From Chloroflexi bacterium AL-N1 (GTDB lineage Bacteria; Chloroflexota; Chloroflexia; Chloroflexales; Roseiflexaceae), in NCBI GenBank assembly GCA_013122435.1, contig WYDT01000001.1:372001-436000 (forward strand): 64,000 bases of DNA, given 5' to 3'. Under the pieces are notes generated by a model that saw only the letters and a program-made list of their open reading frames with translations, was not told the DNA's origin and did no database searches. The position numbers were made by a program, and so were the translations under genes. Shown piece after piece: positions 49,535 to 58,132 of the stretch; within the stretch, counting starts at the first letter, position 1; each line of letters opens with the position of its first letter.

Positions 49535-50284
49535 ATGGGTAAGCTTGATGGTAAAGTCGCCGTTATTACAGGCGGTAACAGTGGCATCGGTTTGGCATCT
49601 GCGAAGGCTTTGCAGGATGAGGGTGCCAAAGTTGTGCTCTTTGGTCGCAATCATGAAACGCTGAATGCGGCAGCACAGGAACTTGGGGGTGATGTGCTGG
49701 TTGTGCAGGGTGATGTCGCCCAGTTGTCAGATATTGATCGGTTGTTCGCTCAGGTCGAAAGGACACTTGGAAAAATTGATGTGCTCTTCGTAAATGCAGG
49801 GATCGCTAAAATGGCACCGGTTGAGCAAGTGACCGAAGAGTTCTTTGATCAGATTATGACTACCAATCTCAAAGGAGCCTATTTTACTGTTCAGAAGGCC
49901 ATATCATATCTTAATGATAATGCATCGGTTATTCTTAACGCATCGATCAATGCCAATATTGGCATGCCGACAACAAGTGTCTATGGTGCGAGCAAAGCTG
50001 CCTTAGTCAGTCTGGCACGCACGCTTTCTGCCGATCTGGTTGAGCGGGGCATTCGTGTCAACGCGGTGAGCCCAGGACCCGTCGAAACGCCTCTTTTTGG
50101 TCGTACCGGGATGACGCAGGAGCAGATGGTGGGTTTTACAGAGAATGTGGTTAATCAGATTCCGCTCAAGCGCTTTGGTCGACCCGAGGAGCTTGCGAGT
50201 ATTGTAACCTTCCTCGCTTCGCCGGATTCGTCGTTTATTCTGGGGACGGAGATCGTTGCAGATGGTGGGATGAGTCAGTTGTAG
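49535..50284 (+). CDS. Short-chain dehydrogenase/reductase (SDR)
   Basis: This protein has 249 residues from the ATG at 49535, 8 nt after AAGGAG. Classical SDR: TGGNSGIG (residues 12-19), NAG at ~86, NASINA, and the catalytic pair in SVYGASKAALVSLA. The C-terminus ends in IVTFLASPDSSFILGTEIVADGGMSQL-like form, typical of FabG-like SDRs. The lack of an Arg after the first unit (LFGRNHETL has one at GRN) suggests NADPH use. Last gene of the TetR-azoR-SDR group; a terminator follows. Confidence 0.92.
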   Translation: MGKLDGKVAVITGGNSGIGLASAKALQDEGAKVVLFGRNHETLNAAAQELGGDVLVVQGDVAQLSDIDRLFAQVERTLGKIDVLFVNAGIAKMAPVEQVTEEFFDQIMTTNLKGAYFTVQKAISYLNDNASVILNASINANIGMPTTSVYGASKAALVSLARTLSADLVERGIRVNAVSPGPVETPLFGRTGMTQEQMVGFTENVVNQIPLKRFGRPEELASIVTFLASPDSSFILGTEIVADGGMSQL

Positions 50285-50303
50285 AAACGTGTTGTGGATG
50301 CAG

Positions 50304-50341
50304 GGTGTTCCGGCGACTGTTGGGACGCCTTGTTGTTTTTT
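50304..50341 (+). terminator. Terminator of the TetR-azoR-SDR operon
   Basis: GGTGTTCC (50304-50311) pairs with GGGACGCC (50322-50329) with two G-U pairs, followed by TTGTTGTTTTTTG. Confidence 0.7.
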
Positions 50342-50432
50342 GGGGACGGTATGATATTTATTATGAGAGCATAATTGTATGGTTGAATTCTTGTAGGTAT
50401 TGTTTGTGTGTAAAAAACAATAGATTTAAGCT

Positions 50433-51599
50433 TTATTCTTTGAGCCATTCTGAAGGTAAATTCATGAGTTTTTGTAGCGAAATACCTTCTATATGCTCCA
50501 TCTGTCCATTATTAGGAATAACTTGATCAATCTCTGACAATAAGCCATTGATTGGTCGTTTTGCCCAAGGGTTGTGATATAAGCATAACTTGGTATCAGG
50601 CACATTCCATGGCGAAAGTCTAAATGCTATGAGCACTGCACTTACTCTGGTATACCGAGGTTTTGATTCACTTACCCAAGCCCCATTTAGTGATCTACTA
50701 CTTTCAATGTTGGTAATAGAACGAGGTTTGGTATCAGTAAAGGTTACATTAATCATGTCGTCACCAAATAGTGCTTCTATTATGTGAGAATGTTGTGGAT
50801 CGCCTAAGGCATTAACAGCAATTATGAATGGCCATTCTAATTCGCCATATCGTCCCGCTTTTTTTACTACTGCTCTGCGAATAGCCTCTGATGTTTTTAC
50901 TTTTTCAAAGCCTCCTGTACAAATGCCGATATTACGTAATCCTGGCTTATTTCTGGGAATGGGAAAAAACTCGATATCCCATCCTTGGTATCGATATACC
51001 CAATGAGGAAGATTTCTCACCTGTGGTTCCTTTACAAGCACTTCTGTCAATTCCTCTGGATCAACACTGCATAATTTTTTCTCGAGGAAAGCAATGATTT
51101 TCGTTACAGGGATTGATGTTTCTGGTTTGCTTCGTATATTGATATTGATGAAAAAGTTTGGAGAGTGAAGATTTTGCTCTATTGCTTCAAGAATGTCGTT
51201 CATTCGGCTTTGTGCAGCGATTTCGGCATCACTTTCCTCTCTGGCAATTGTGGCTTCAATATAAAGTTTACTGTCACCTATAGTTAACTGAAAGTCTGGT
51301 CGTTTACTGTTGTTGGATGGAAGTTGTGGATGTAACATACACTGATAACCAAGACGATGTAGTAGTTCGTGTAGGAACAATTCAAAGAATGCCCCATCAT
51401 ACTGACTATTGTTGTTTGAACAAAATCTTTGCTTCAACTCTTCTCCTAAATTCTCAGGATAATGCGAAAACCAATTGTCTATAAATTCTCTAATCATATA
51501 AGCAATTGGTCTTGCCGATCTGTTCAGATAATTGTAATTGGTTTCACGATACAAAGGAACATCTATATCAAATCGAGCAATATCATCAAAAAGTTTCAT
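50433..51599 (-). CDS. Uncharacterised protein with a PD-(D/E)XK nuclease-like core
   Basis: This protein has 388 residues from the ATG at 51599, 8 nt after GGGAG. Residues ~65-125 read GAFFELFLHELLHRLGY, then RPDFQLTIGDSKLYIEAT. An acidic helix, an Asp after RP, and a Glu-Ala pair on the next strand are the layout of PD-(D/E)XK nucleases, although the Lys position is Thr here. The rest has no known domain. The gene is AT-rich relative to its neighbours and single, without a methyltransferase partner. A role in defence or repair is possible but not shown; a catalytically inactive relative is also possible. Confidence 0.6.
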   Translation of the reverse strand: MKLFDDIARFDIDVPLYRETNYNYLNRSARPIAYMIREFIDNWFSHYPENLGEELKQRFCSNNNSQYDGAFFELFLHELLHRLGYQCMLHPQLPSNNSKRPDFQLTIGDSKLYIEATIAREESDAEIAAQSRMNDILEAIEQNLHSPNFFININIRSKPETSIPVTKIIAFLEKKLCSVDPEELTEVLVKEPQVRNLPHWVYRYQGWDIEFFPIPRNKPGLRNIGICTGGFEKVKTSEAIRRAVVKKAGRYGELEWPFIIAVNALGDPQHSHIIEALFGDDMINVTFTDTKPRSITNIESSRSLNGAWVSESKPRYTRVSAVLIAFRLSPWNVPDTKLCLYHNPWAKRPINGLLSEIDQVIPNNGQMEHIEGISLQKLMNLPSEWLKE

Positions 51600-51822
51600 A
51601 GTGATTTACTCCCTTACTACGCGTAAGACAATTTTGATATGTTCTGAGATGGATGCTGCTAATTAATATGACATTAAGGATTCATGACTGCACCTATATC
51701 TATATCCATTTTTAACTAAGATGGTTCTTCTTCTGAGGGTTCTGATATGTTATCTATGGCTTCTCTATCTCTTGGGTTTGCTTCTGGACATCTTTTTACT
51801 TCATTGTAGATTATTTTCTGGA

Positions 51823-52035
51823 TTACTCTGCATCGATCCCGTCCCAAAGTTCTTCTATGGGGGTGATCTGTGTTGTCCTTGCCTCATGCCAGCCTTGTTG
51901 CACGCTCTCTGTTGCTGGTCTCAAAGTGATGCTGTCACGAAATGTTTGTACAATTTGTAGTAGATATGGTAGGTACTCTTCGGGAAGTGCGTTTACCTCA
52001 CGGAGAACTTGTTCACGATACGGTGTTGTCGCCAT
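51823..52035 (-). CDS. Small hypothetical protein, antitoxin-like
   Basis: This protein has 70 residues from the ATG at 52035, after AAAGGAG. It contains LPEEYLPYLLQIVQTFRDSI and the acidic C-terminus TPIEELWDGIDAE, a layout seen in short antitoxin-like proteins. No DNA-binding fold is certain and no toxin gene follows: the ~220 bp downstream holds only an unstarted frame (KRCPEANPRDREAIDNISEP) that could be a remnant. Function unknown. Confidence 0.5.
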   Translation of the reverse strand: MATTPYREQVLREVNALPEEYLPYLLQIVQTFRDSITLRPATESVQQGWHEARTTQITPIEELWDGIDAE

Positions 52036-52117
52036 GATTTGCTCCTTTTTGAGTCTACCATCAATATACCACAGACCAAATATGAAAAGAAATAATAGAA
52101 TTCTTTTCTGTAAATCG

Positions 52118-52711
52118 CTACAAAAGACCACATTTACGCATAGCATCAAGAATCTCTTGCATCACCGCGATGAATGCTTCGATCTGGGCATGCGAGATGC
52201 GGGCCGGATGCACCATCGGCACAATGATACGCGAGTTGGTCCTGAGTGGGATGGCGTGTGCAACGCGAATGGAACCAGGGTCTGTTTCGAGATAATACTC
52301 CACCACAGCCCGCAGTGCGAGCCGTCCAATTGGGATGATGAGATAGGGGTTGAGCTGTGTTAGTTCGTCAAGCAGGAAGGGCAGACAGTTGATCTGTTCA
52401 GTACGTGTGGGTGTGCGATTTTCGGGTGGGCAACAACGCACTACGTTGGTCACGAAACACTGCCAGCGGGGATGCTCGGTTGGTTGGCTATTGTTCATGA
52501 GTCCAAGTGCCGTCAACATGCGTTGGAGTCGCGCACCCGAACGGTCATGGGTAAAGGGTATGCCGGTCTGGTCCGCGCCATGCTGCCCCGGTGCCTCACC
52601 AATAAACACGATTCGCGCCGACGGGTCGCCGTAGCCGTGCACAATACGACTACGGTTGGCTACCAGTGCCGGGCAGCGCACGCAGCTTTGATTGTCGATG
52701 AGGTGTTGCAT
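52118..52711 (-). CDS. Uracil-DNA glycosylase, family 4 (iron-sulfur type)
   Basis: This 197-residue protein has the family-4 motif IVFIGEAPGQHGADQTGIPF (motif 1) and PMVHPARISHAQ (motif 2 with the catalytic-loop His). Four cysteines, at 10, 13, 93 and 109 (CVRC, NVVRCCPPENR, NCLPF), are placed to bind the [4Fe-4S] cluster of this family. It excises uracil from DNA to start base-excision repair, which counters cytosine deamination. It stands alone, followed by the small antitoxin-like gene. Length is normal for the family. Confidence 0.92.
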   Translation of the reverse strand: MQHLIDNQSCVRCPALVANRSRIVHGYGDPSARIVFIGEAPGQHGADQTGIPFTHDRSGARLQRMLTALGLMNNSQPTEHPRWQCFVTNVVRCCPPENRTPTRTEQINCLPFLLDELTQLNPYLIIPIGRLALRAVVEYYLETDPGSIRVAHAIPLRTNSRIIVPMVHPARISHAQIEAFIAVMQEILDAMRKCGLL

Positions 52712-52803
52712 TAGATACCGTATTTCTTATAGCAGCCATACATTGATCTATTGTACTGGTTTCTTTGACATAACATCATACGACAGACCCTCTTGAGGCC
52801 AGT

Positions 52804-52811
52804 GGTATAAT
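52804..52811 (+). promoter_or_regulatory. Consensus -10 of the dcd promoter
   Basis: GGTATAAT at 52804-52811, about 40 bp before the dcd start; TATAAT itself is 52806-52811. No good -35 is seen, so another element or an activator may compensate. Confidence 0.5.
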
Positions 52812-52849
52812 GCGACATTCTAAACGACAACATCGGAAGGAGCCGGATA

Positions 52850-53404
52850 GTGTCGATTAAAGCTGATCGTTGGATACGGCGCATGGCGCTTGAGGAGAGC
52901 ATGATCGAGCCGTTTGTGGAGCGCCAGGTGCGTGATGAGGTTATCTCATATGGTCTGTCGTCGTACGGCTATGACATGCGGATCGCTAATGAATTCAAGG
53001 TCTTTACCAATGTGTTTAACACGCTGGTGGACCCTAAGTGTTTCGATGAACGTTCATTCGTTGATATTACCGCTGACTACTGCGATATTCCGCCAAATTC
53101 GTTTGCGCTGGCCCGTTCGGTCGAATTCTTTCGTATTCCCCGCAATGTGCTGGCCATCTGTCTGGGCAAGTCGACATATGCACGCTGTGGCATTATTTTG
53201 AACACCACGCCGTTTGAACCGGGTTGGCGCGGCTATGTGACGCTCGAAATCTCCAACACCACGCCGCTCCCCGCGCGTATCTACGCCAACGAAGGCATTG
53301 GGCAAGTGCTGTTTTTCGAGAGCGACGAGGATTGCGAAACGTCGTATGCCGACAAGCACGGGAAGTATCTCGACCAGATAGGTGTGGTATTGCCGAAGTT
53401 GTGA
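52850..53404 (+). CDS. dcd: dCTP deaminase
   Basis: This 184-residue protein starts at GTG 52850 with GGAAGGAG upstream. dCTP deaminase converts dCTP to dUTP, supplying dUMP for thymidylate synthesis. Signatures: [29 protein letters not shown], the nucleotide loop [12 protein letters not shown], and the catalytic glutamate in [15 protein letters not shown] (Glu133). The length and the DKHGKYLDQ tail match bacterial Dcd. Divergent from the uracil-DNA glycosylase gene, an apt pairing since both concern uracil in DNA. Confidence 0.96.
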   Translation: MSIKADRWIRRMALEESMIEPFVERQVRDEVISYGLSSYGYDMRIANEFKVFTNVFNTLVDPKCFDERSFVDITADYCDIPPNSFALARSVEFFRIPRNVLAICLGKSTYARCGIILNTTPFEPGWRGYVTLEISNTTPLPARIYANEGIGQVLFFESDEDCETSYADKHGKYLDQIGVVLPKL

Positions 53405-53416
53405 TGATATAGAAGA

Positions 53417-53622
53417 GACCCTGAAGGTTGCCACAGATTAGGTGGTGCAATCGTGCGTTCAGGTCTTGGAGATGCCGTGAAAGGAACTCTAAAGGTCTCC
53501 CACACTCGCCCCGTTTTCCCAACAAATCAGTATCATCACCCCAACCTTTAGGGTTTAATGTATTTTGTCGGTGCCGAGTGGTGAATAGACCATGGTGACG
53601 GGATCGATCAACCCTAAAGGTT
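53417..53622. repeat. Array of ACCCTAAAGGT-type repeats downstream of dcd
   Basis: Four copies of the 13-bp near-palindrome (G/A)ACCCTAAAGGTT occur, with minor variants: 53417-53429, 53485-53497, 53543-53555 (opposite orientation) and 53610-53622. Two of them sit at the ends of longer ~50-bp units with GAGTGG, GATG and GGTGA landmarks. The same family recurs at 55430-55741. The last copy contains the stop codon of the hydrolase gene. Confidence 0.8.
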
Positions 53623-54420
53623 GACGAGATACGCTTGGACAATGCGATTGAATTCAGCTGGTTTTTCCATGCTGGGCATATGTGCAGTATCATCGATAGT
53701 GATATGTTGTGCATGTTGTATGTTGTCTGTCATGATTTTTGTTGCACGTCGGACTTCAGGGTGATCAAGCGCTCCGTCGATAGCCAGAACTGGACAGGTG
53801 ATTTCGTGTAAACGATTTATAGCAGGTGGGTCAAGGGGGGTAAGTGGCTGAGAATCGGCGATCATCCATGTGTTATTCTGAACAGGTGTCCGGTTCATTT
53901 CGGCTGCTTGCTGTCGAATTAAGCTGTTGACTGCCTCTGGTTCACGGTACATACCATCGATCCAGATGCGTATCTGCAGTTCCGTGACGAGATCAAAGTC
54001 ACCCTGCTGCGATGCCTGTATCATCTCCATGACGTAGCGTGGTGGGTCTCCCTCCATATCAAAGCCATTTGGTACGGCGTTCACTGTTATTAATGATGTA
54101 ACCGTTTCGGGGTGCTCGATGGCGAAATCAATAAAGGTAGCACCACTCAACGAGCTACCAATAAAAAGTGCTTGTTCGACGCCAAGTTGCTGAAGCAGAT
54201 TGAGTAGTTCATCACGGCGGGAGATGGGGCCGCTAACCACCTCCGATTGGCCATGGCCCTGCATGTCGTAACGCAGAACTGTATAGTGGTTGGTAAATTC
54301 GTTCCATTGAGCATCCCACATACGGCTATCAACGAAGCCAGCATGCCCTAAAACGACTACGGGACCTTTTCCCACCATTTCATAGTAAATCCGACCTCCA
54401 TCAATATTTACAAATGCCAT
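53614..54420 (-). CDS. Alpha/beta-hydrolase
   Basis: This protein has 268 residues from the ATG at 54420, preceded by AAAGGAA; an ATG 6 bp upstream is less well spaced. The alpha/beta fold has GHAGFVDSRMWDAQWNEFTN (oxyanion region), the nucleophile in LFIGSSLSGATF, the acid in AIDGALDHPE, and the histidine in DDTAHMPSMEKP: a complete catalytic triad. The lid is large. Substrate cannot be told. Divergent from a WYL-domain regulator gene, which probably controls it. Its last codons lie within a copy of the AACCCTAAAGGTT repeat. Confidence 0.88.
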   Translation of the reverse strand: MAFVNIDGGRIYYEMVGKGPVVVLGHAGFVDSRMWDAQWNEFTNHYTVLRYDMQGHGQSEVVSGPISRRDELLNLLQQLGVEQALFIGSSLSGATFIDFAIEHPETVTSLITVNAVPNGFDMEGDPPRYVMEMIQASQQGDFDLVTELQIRIWIDGMYREPEAVNSLIRQQAAEMNRTPVQNNTWMIADSQPLTPLDPPAINRLHEITCPVLAIDGALDHPEVRRATKIMTDNIQHAQHITIDDTAHMPSMEKPAEFNRIVQAYLVNL

Positions 54421-54476
54421 AATCATTTCCTTTCACATATGTTTTGGATGGCAATGGTATAGTACACTAACTTGGA

Positions 54477-54491
54477 TGACATGTACTGTCA
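54477..54491. promoter_or_regulatory. Inverted repeat in the hydrolase / WYL regulator divergent region
   Basis: TGACA-TGTAC-TGTCA (54477-54491), 22 bp before the WYL gene start, is a candidate operator for the YafY-type regulator. Confidence 0.5.
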
Positions 54492-54512
54492 CTCAATAGG
54501 AAGGAAAATCGC

Positions 54513-55454
54513 ATGCGCGCGGATCGGTTGTTGACGCTTATGTTGGTGTTGCAACAACAGGGCAAAACGACAGCGCAGACATTGGCTGAAGAGTTAGAGG
54601 TGTCACGTAGGACGATCTTGCGTGATATTGATGCGCTGTCATTTGCAGGCATACCTATCTACGCTGAGGGAGGGCATGGCGGCGGCATCTGGTTGGATGA
54701 AAACTACCGTGTGAAACTGAATGGCTTGAATAAGACTGAGGTTCAGGCGCTTTTATTGTCTATCAACACCTCGCTTCTTGATGATATCGGACTTGCGGAT
54801 GCCGCCGAAACATCGGTGTTAAAGCTCTTAACCGCTCTACCATCAATGCAGGCACAAGCCGCACAGGAAATGCGTAATCGTGTGTATATCGATCCGACAT
54901 GGTGGTGGCATGGCCATCAAAGGCTGACTTTTTTAAGTGATGTACAGGATGCCATTTACGAAAGAAACCGTATCGTAGTGCAGTATCAGAAACACAACGG
55001 CGAAGTAGTGGAACGCACTATGGAGCCGTATGGATTGGTATCTAAGGCTGGTGTTTGGTATCTTGTTGCTAAAACCATGAGAGAATTTCGGACCTATCGC
55101 GTATCACGTATTAACGATCTGCAGGTTGTTGAAGGGGCGTTTTCGCGTGATATGGATTTTGATTTGGTAGCTTATTGGGAAGCACATGTTGTGACATTTG
55201 AGACGGATCATACCCAATATCCTTTTACCTTGCGTATTACCCAGGGGAAGATGAATTTCATCAAATGGTACACACCGGGAGCGTATGAGATTATCGAAAC
55301 AACCGATGATAGATGGTTTATTGCGCGTTTTGAGGTGGGATCGATAGAGATGGCTTCCATGCTGGTTTTTGGGCTGGGTGCCGATGCAGAGATAGTGGAG
55401 CCGCAAGAACTCCGTGATGCGTTTAATCAGACCCTAAAGGTCTGGGCATTTTGA
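54513..55454 (+). CDS. YafY-type transcriptional regulator (HTH_11 + WYL domain)
   Basis: This 313-residue protein has an N-terminal HTH (residues ~1-55): TTAQTLAEELEVSRRTILRD followed by the wing PIYAEGGHGGGIWL. The WYL domain (~140-215) reads RIVVQYQKHNGEVVERTMEP, then the signature GLVSKAGVWYLVA and FRTYRVSRI with its conserved Arg. A C-terminal WCX extension follows. WYL domains bind nucleic-acid-like or small ligands; such regulators often control neighbouring oxidoreductase or hydrolase genes. An AAGGAAG ribosome site precedes the ATG. Its last codons include a copy of the GACCCTAAAGGTC repeat. Confidence 0.92.
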   Translation: MRADRLLTLMLVLQQQGKTTAQTLAEELEVSRRTILRDIDALSFAGIPIYAEGGHGGGIWLDENYRVKLNGLNKTEVQALLLSINTSLLDDIGLADAAETSVLKLLTALPSMQAQAAQEMRNRVYIDPTWWWHGHQRLTFLSDVQDAIYERNRIVVQYQKHNGEVVERTMEPYGLVSKAGVWYLVAKTMREFRTYRVSRINDLQVVEGAFSRDMDFDLVAYWEAHVVTFETDHTQYPFTLRITQGKMNFIKWYTPGAYEIIETTDDRWFIARFEVGSIEMASMLVFGLGADAEIVEPQELRDAFNQTLKVWAF

Positions 55455-55741
55455 AGGGTATCGAGTGGGGTTTAGCCCGTGAAGATGTGGTGAAAGGAAC
55501 CCTGAAGGTTGGGGAGTGCACAGCGTGAAGGGGGCTAAAAATGGGTGATATGTACCAACCCTTAAGGTTTAGAAGATGTGCGAGATGTCGAGTGGTGTTT
55601 AGCTCGTGGCGATGCGGTGAAAGGAACCCTAAAGGTTTGGATGCTAAAAAGAAATCACCTAAACCCTAAAGGTCTAGGTGATTTTTAAGGTGTTGTAGTG
55701 TTATTTTGGCTTGGTGACGCGAAAAGACAACCTTAAGGGTC
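55430..55741. repeat. Second array of ACCCTAAAGGT-type repeats
   Basis: Six copies at 55430-55442, 55498-55510, 55557-55569, 55625-55637, 55662-55674 and 55729-55741 (opposite orientation). Two copies close ~50-bp direct repeats reading GAGTGG(G/T)GTTTAGC...GTGAAAGGAACCCT (about 55463-55510 and 55590-55637). The array fills the gap between the WYL gene and the convergent gene 55744-56214. Confidence 0.85.
55652..55686. terminator. Terminator built on one repeat copy
   Basis: AAATCACCTAAACC (55652-55665) pairs with GGTCTAGGTGATTT (55671-55684) around loop CTAAA with one mismatch, followed by TTTAA. The repeat AACC-CTAAA-GGTC provides the loop and inner stem. Confidence 0.75.
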
Positions 55742-55743
55742 TC

Positions 55744-56214
55744 CTATTTGTTCCGCAATACCCGTGCTAACCAGAACCCGGTTCCAACCCCGATAAGCAC
55801 CGACTCGAGGGGGAATTTGCGAATGAGTTTTTCGAGATCACTTCGCATGCCTGAGACATCGTGATGCTGCAAATAAGCTCCGGTTTGTTCAAGCGTATTC
55901 GCTGCCCGTTCGGCGACATCTGCGCGTAGACCCGTCGCTGGGCCACTCCCACGCAGCGAGTGCGAGATGTTGACCATGCGCTCACCAGCGACTGTCGTTG
56001 CGTGGTCAGCCTGTTCGGCGAATTGGATGCTGGCCTGTTGTACCTGTGTCTGAATGTCCTGCATTTGCTGTTCGAACTGGGACACTGTGTCGTGTACAAC
56101 TTCTTTAGCCTGATCACGCGCCTGATCGACTTTCTCGTGTGCTTTGTCCGCCGCCTGATCGATATTTTGCTTGATACCATTGTTGTGTGAATGCTGTTCT
56201 TGATCACTTGCCAT
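55744..56214 (-). CDS. Amphipathic-helix protein with C-terminal membrane segment (DUF883/ElaB-like)
   Basis: This 156-residue protein is Gln/Ala/Asp-rich over residues 10-75 (KVDQARDQAKEVVHDTVSQF), which forms a continuous amphipathic coiled-coil helix. A second helical stretch ends in SDLEKLIRKFPLESVLIGVG and TGFWLARVL, a single membrane anchor with a basic tail. This is the architecture of ElaB/YgaM/DUF883 proteins, thought to associate with ribosomes or the membrane in stationary phase. Sequence identity cannot be claimed from here, so the assignment is by pattern. It is alone and bounded by the repeat array. Confidence 0.6.
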   Translation of the reverse strand: MASDQEQHSHNNGIKQNIDQAADKAHEKVDQARDQAKEVVHDTVSQFEQQMQDIQTQVQQASIQFAEQADHATTVAGERMVNISHSLRGSGPATGLRADVAERAANTLEQTGAYLQHHDVSGMRSDLEKLIRKFPLESVLIGVGTGFWLARVLRNK

Positions 56215-56329
56215 GACCCCGATCTCCTTTACTGTGTACTATAAACCTGTGCATATATAACTGTAGCACAAAATCGCCGATATGACACGCTGTGTTACAG
56301 AAATGACGAATGAGATACATTATTTGTTG

Positions 56330-58132
56330 CTACATCTCTCCTGACCACAGACGCTGGAACTCTGGAGATGTTTCCAGCAACTCATCAAGAGTGCTGATGG
56401 CGTCTACCTGCCCATCCTTGAGCACCACAATCTGATCGGCGCGACGGAAGGCCGCCCGGTGATGCGACACTACCAGACAGGTCTGTGCTGCGCCATTGGC
56501 CGTAAAATCGTCGAAGCGTTCCCACAGTTGTCGTTCGGTGTCGACATCGAGCGCACTGGAGAGATCGTCGAACACCAAAAGCTCTGTGTCGCGCACAAAC
56601 ATTCGAGCCGCTGCCGACCGTTGCACCTGCCCACCCGACAACCGGACGCCCCGTGGCCCGGCGACAGTCTCCAAACCTTGCTCAAGATTCGCCACATCCT
56701 GTTCCAGGACAGCGCGTTGGATTGCTAGAGTAAGATCGACACGGTCTTCGGGAAGCCCCATCAGTAGATTGTCGCGCAACGGCTCACTGAACAGCCGTGG
56801 CACCTGTGGCGTATAGGCGCTGCGTGGTGGGCAGAAAAAGTTGGCCGGGTCATCGACAAGGGTGTCGTTCCAGTGGATTGTGCCACTATCTTTAGGCAGT
56901 AACCCCAGCAGTACACGCAACAAGGTCGTTTTGCCCGCACCAATCCGCCCGGTGACGACAGTAAACGACCCACGGATCAGATGCAAATCAATCCCTGAGA
57001 TGCCGCTGCTACTTTCAGGATGCCGATATGTTAATCCCTGGACAGCGAGCTGTTGCAGGATATGGTCATTCTTTTTCACAATATATGGTACCGCTGGCGG
57101 CTCACCATGTTCATAAACTGGATGATGTGCTACCAGAACCTCTGATGACTCGGGCCGCACCAGATCTTCTAACCGCCGGATTGCGACTTCCTGCTGTTTG
57201 TAGTCGCCGACAAAGGTGCCCAGAAATGACGACAGATCGGTGGTGAACCAAAGATAGTAGACAAAGAGCGCAAAATCACCGACGGTGAATGTTCCAGCAG
57301 CCATGGCTTGCCCTGCCAGCAGCAATGTGGCGCCGATGCCAAACATTACGGCGCTGTCCGAGATCGATGTCAACAGTTCGCTAAATGTGCGGTCCTTGAT
57401 CATCGTCTTGCGCCGCACGTCGTTGAGTGTATGGAGCCGTGCGATCATACCCGTTTCGGCGTTGGCAACTTTGATGGCTTGTACGGCACCAAACAACTCG
57501 CCCAGAAATCCGGTGACGATGCCAGTTGCCTCGCGGCTGGCCTGCCGATAGCGCATAATGCGACCCCACGCCAATCGCGACAGAATGACCGTCAATACCA
57601 GCGGCACAAAGACCACCAGCGTAATTGTCAGGTTAATCTGGGCCATAATCACAATGGCGATGACCGACGCGATGACATTACCAGCTACGTTGGGCAGCCA
57701 CAGCGGGAAATCGGCTACTTCAGCCACATCATTGTTCAGCCGGTTGACCGCATCACCGGAGGACACTGGCAGCGTCAGCGCACCGGGGCGACGCAGCACA
57801 CTCGCGATGACATTGCTTCGTAGCATGGCACCGAGCATGTAGCGAAACGTGGTACTACTCCACACCTCACCAAAGGTTGTTGACAGACGTGCAAGTTCAA
57901 ACGAGACGTAGAGCACAATCAGCCACCACAGACTAAACGTAATGGGTGTTGCACCGAGGAGTGTGTCAAAGATGGCTTTTTCGATCAATCCGGGGATGAT
58001 CCGTCCGACGGCAAAGACGAGAATCGATACGGTATAAAGCACATAGGGCCACGGGCAATAACGAATAACGCGCCAGTTGAACGGCCAGTTTGCCATATGA
58101 TCATCGTATGGTTTTGAGTCTCTATGAGTCAT
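56330..58132 (-). CDS. ABC exporter half-transporter A (TMD-NBD) with degenerate Walker B
   Basis: This 600-residue protein has six membrane helices (residues ~25-320) and an ATP-binding domain (~340-600). Walker A is GRIGAGKTT, the signature [15 protein letters not shown], Walker [13 protein letters not shown], and the H-loop VVSHHRAAF. In Walker B the catalytic Glu is Asp, so its site is probably degenerate. It follows the next gene with a 4-bp ATGA overlap, so the two are coupled, and probably forms a heterodimer with it. Substrate unknown; this architecture covers lipid and drug exporters. Confidence 0.92.
   Translation of the reverse strand: MTHRDSKPYDDHMANWPFNWRVIRYCPWPYVLYTVSILVFAVGRIIPGLIEKAIFDTLLGATPITFSLWWLIVLYVSFELARLSTTFGEVWSSTTFRYMLGAMLRSNVIASVLRRPGALTLPVSSGDAVNRLNNDVAEVADFPLWLPNVAGNVIASVIAIVIMAQINLTITLVVFVPLVLTVILSRLAWGRIMRYRQASREATGIVTGFLGELFGAVQAIKVANAETGMIARLHTLNDVRRKTMIKDRTFSELLTSISDSAVMFGIGATLLLAGQAMAAGTFTVGDFALFVYYLWFTTDLSSFLGTFVGDYKQQEVAIRRLEDLVRPESSEVLVAHHPVYEHGEPPAVPYIVKKNDHILQQLAVQGLTYRHPESSSGISGIDLHLIRGSFTVVTGRIGAGKTTLLRVLLGLLPKDSGTIHWNDTLVDDPANFFCPPRSAYTPQVPRLFSEPLRDNLLMGLPEDRVDLTLAIQRAVLEQDVANLEQGLETVAGPRGVRLSGGQVQRSAAARMFVRDTELLVFDDLSSALDVDTERQLWERFDDFTANGAAQTCLVVSHHRAAFRRADQIVVLKDGQVDAISTLDELLETSPEFQRLWSGEM

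Noticed and set aside
51600..51822. Toxin gene partner for the antitoxin-like protein
   Set aside because: An open stretch (KRCPEANPRDREAIDNISEP) exists but it has no start codon, ribosome site or toxin motif.
53417..55741. CRISPR array
   Set aside because: Repeat units are irregularly spaced, differ in orientation, and overlap coding ends; there are no uniform spacers.
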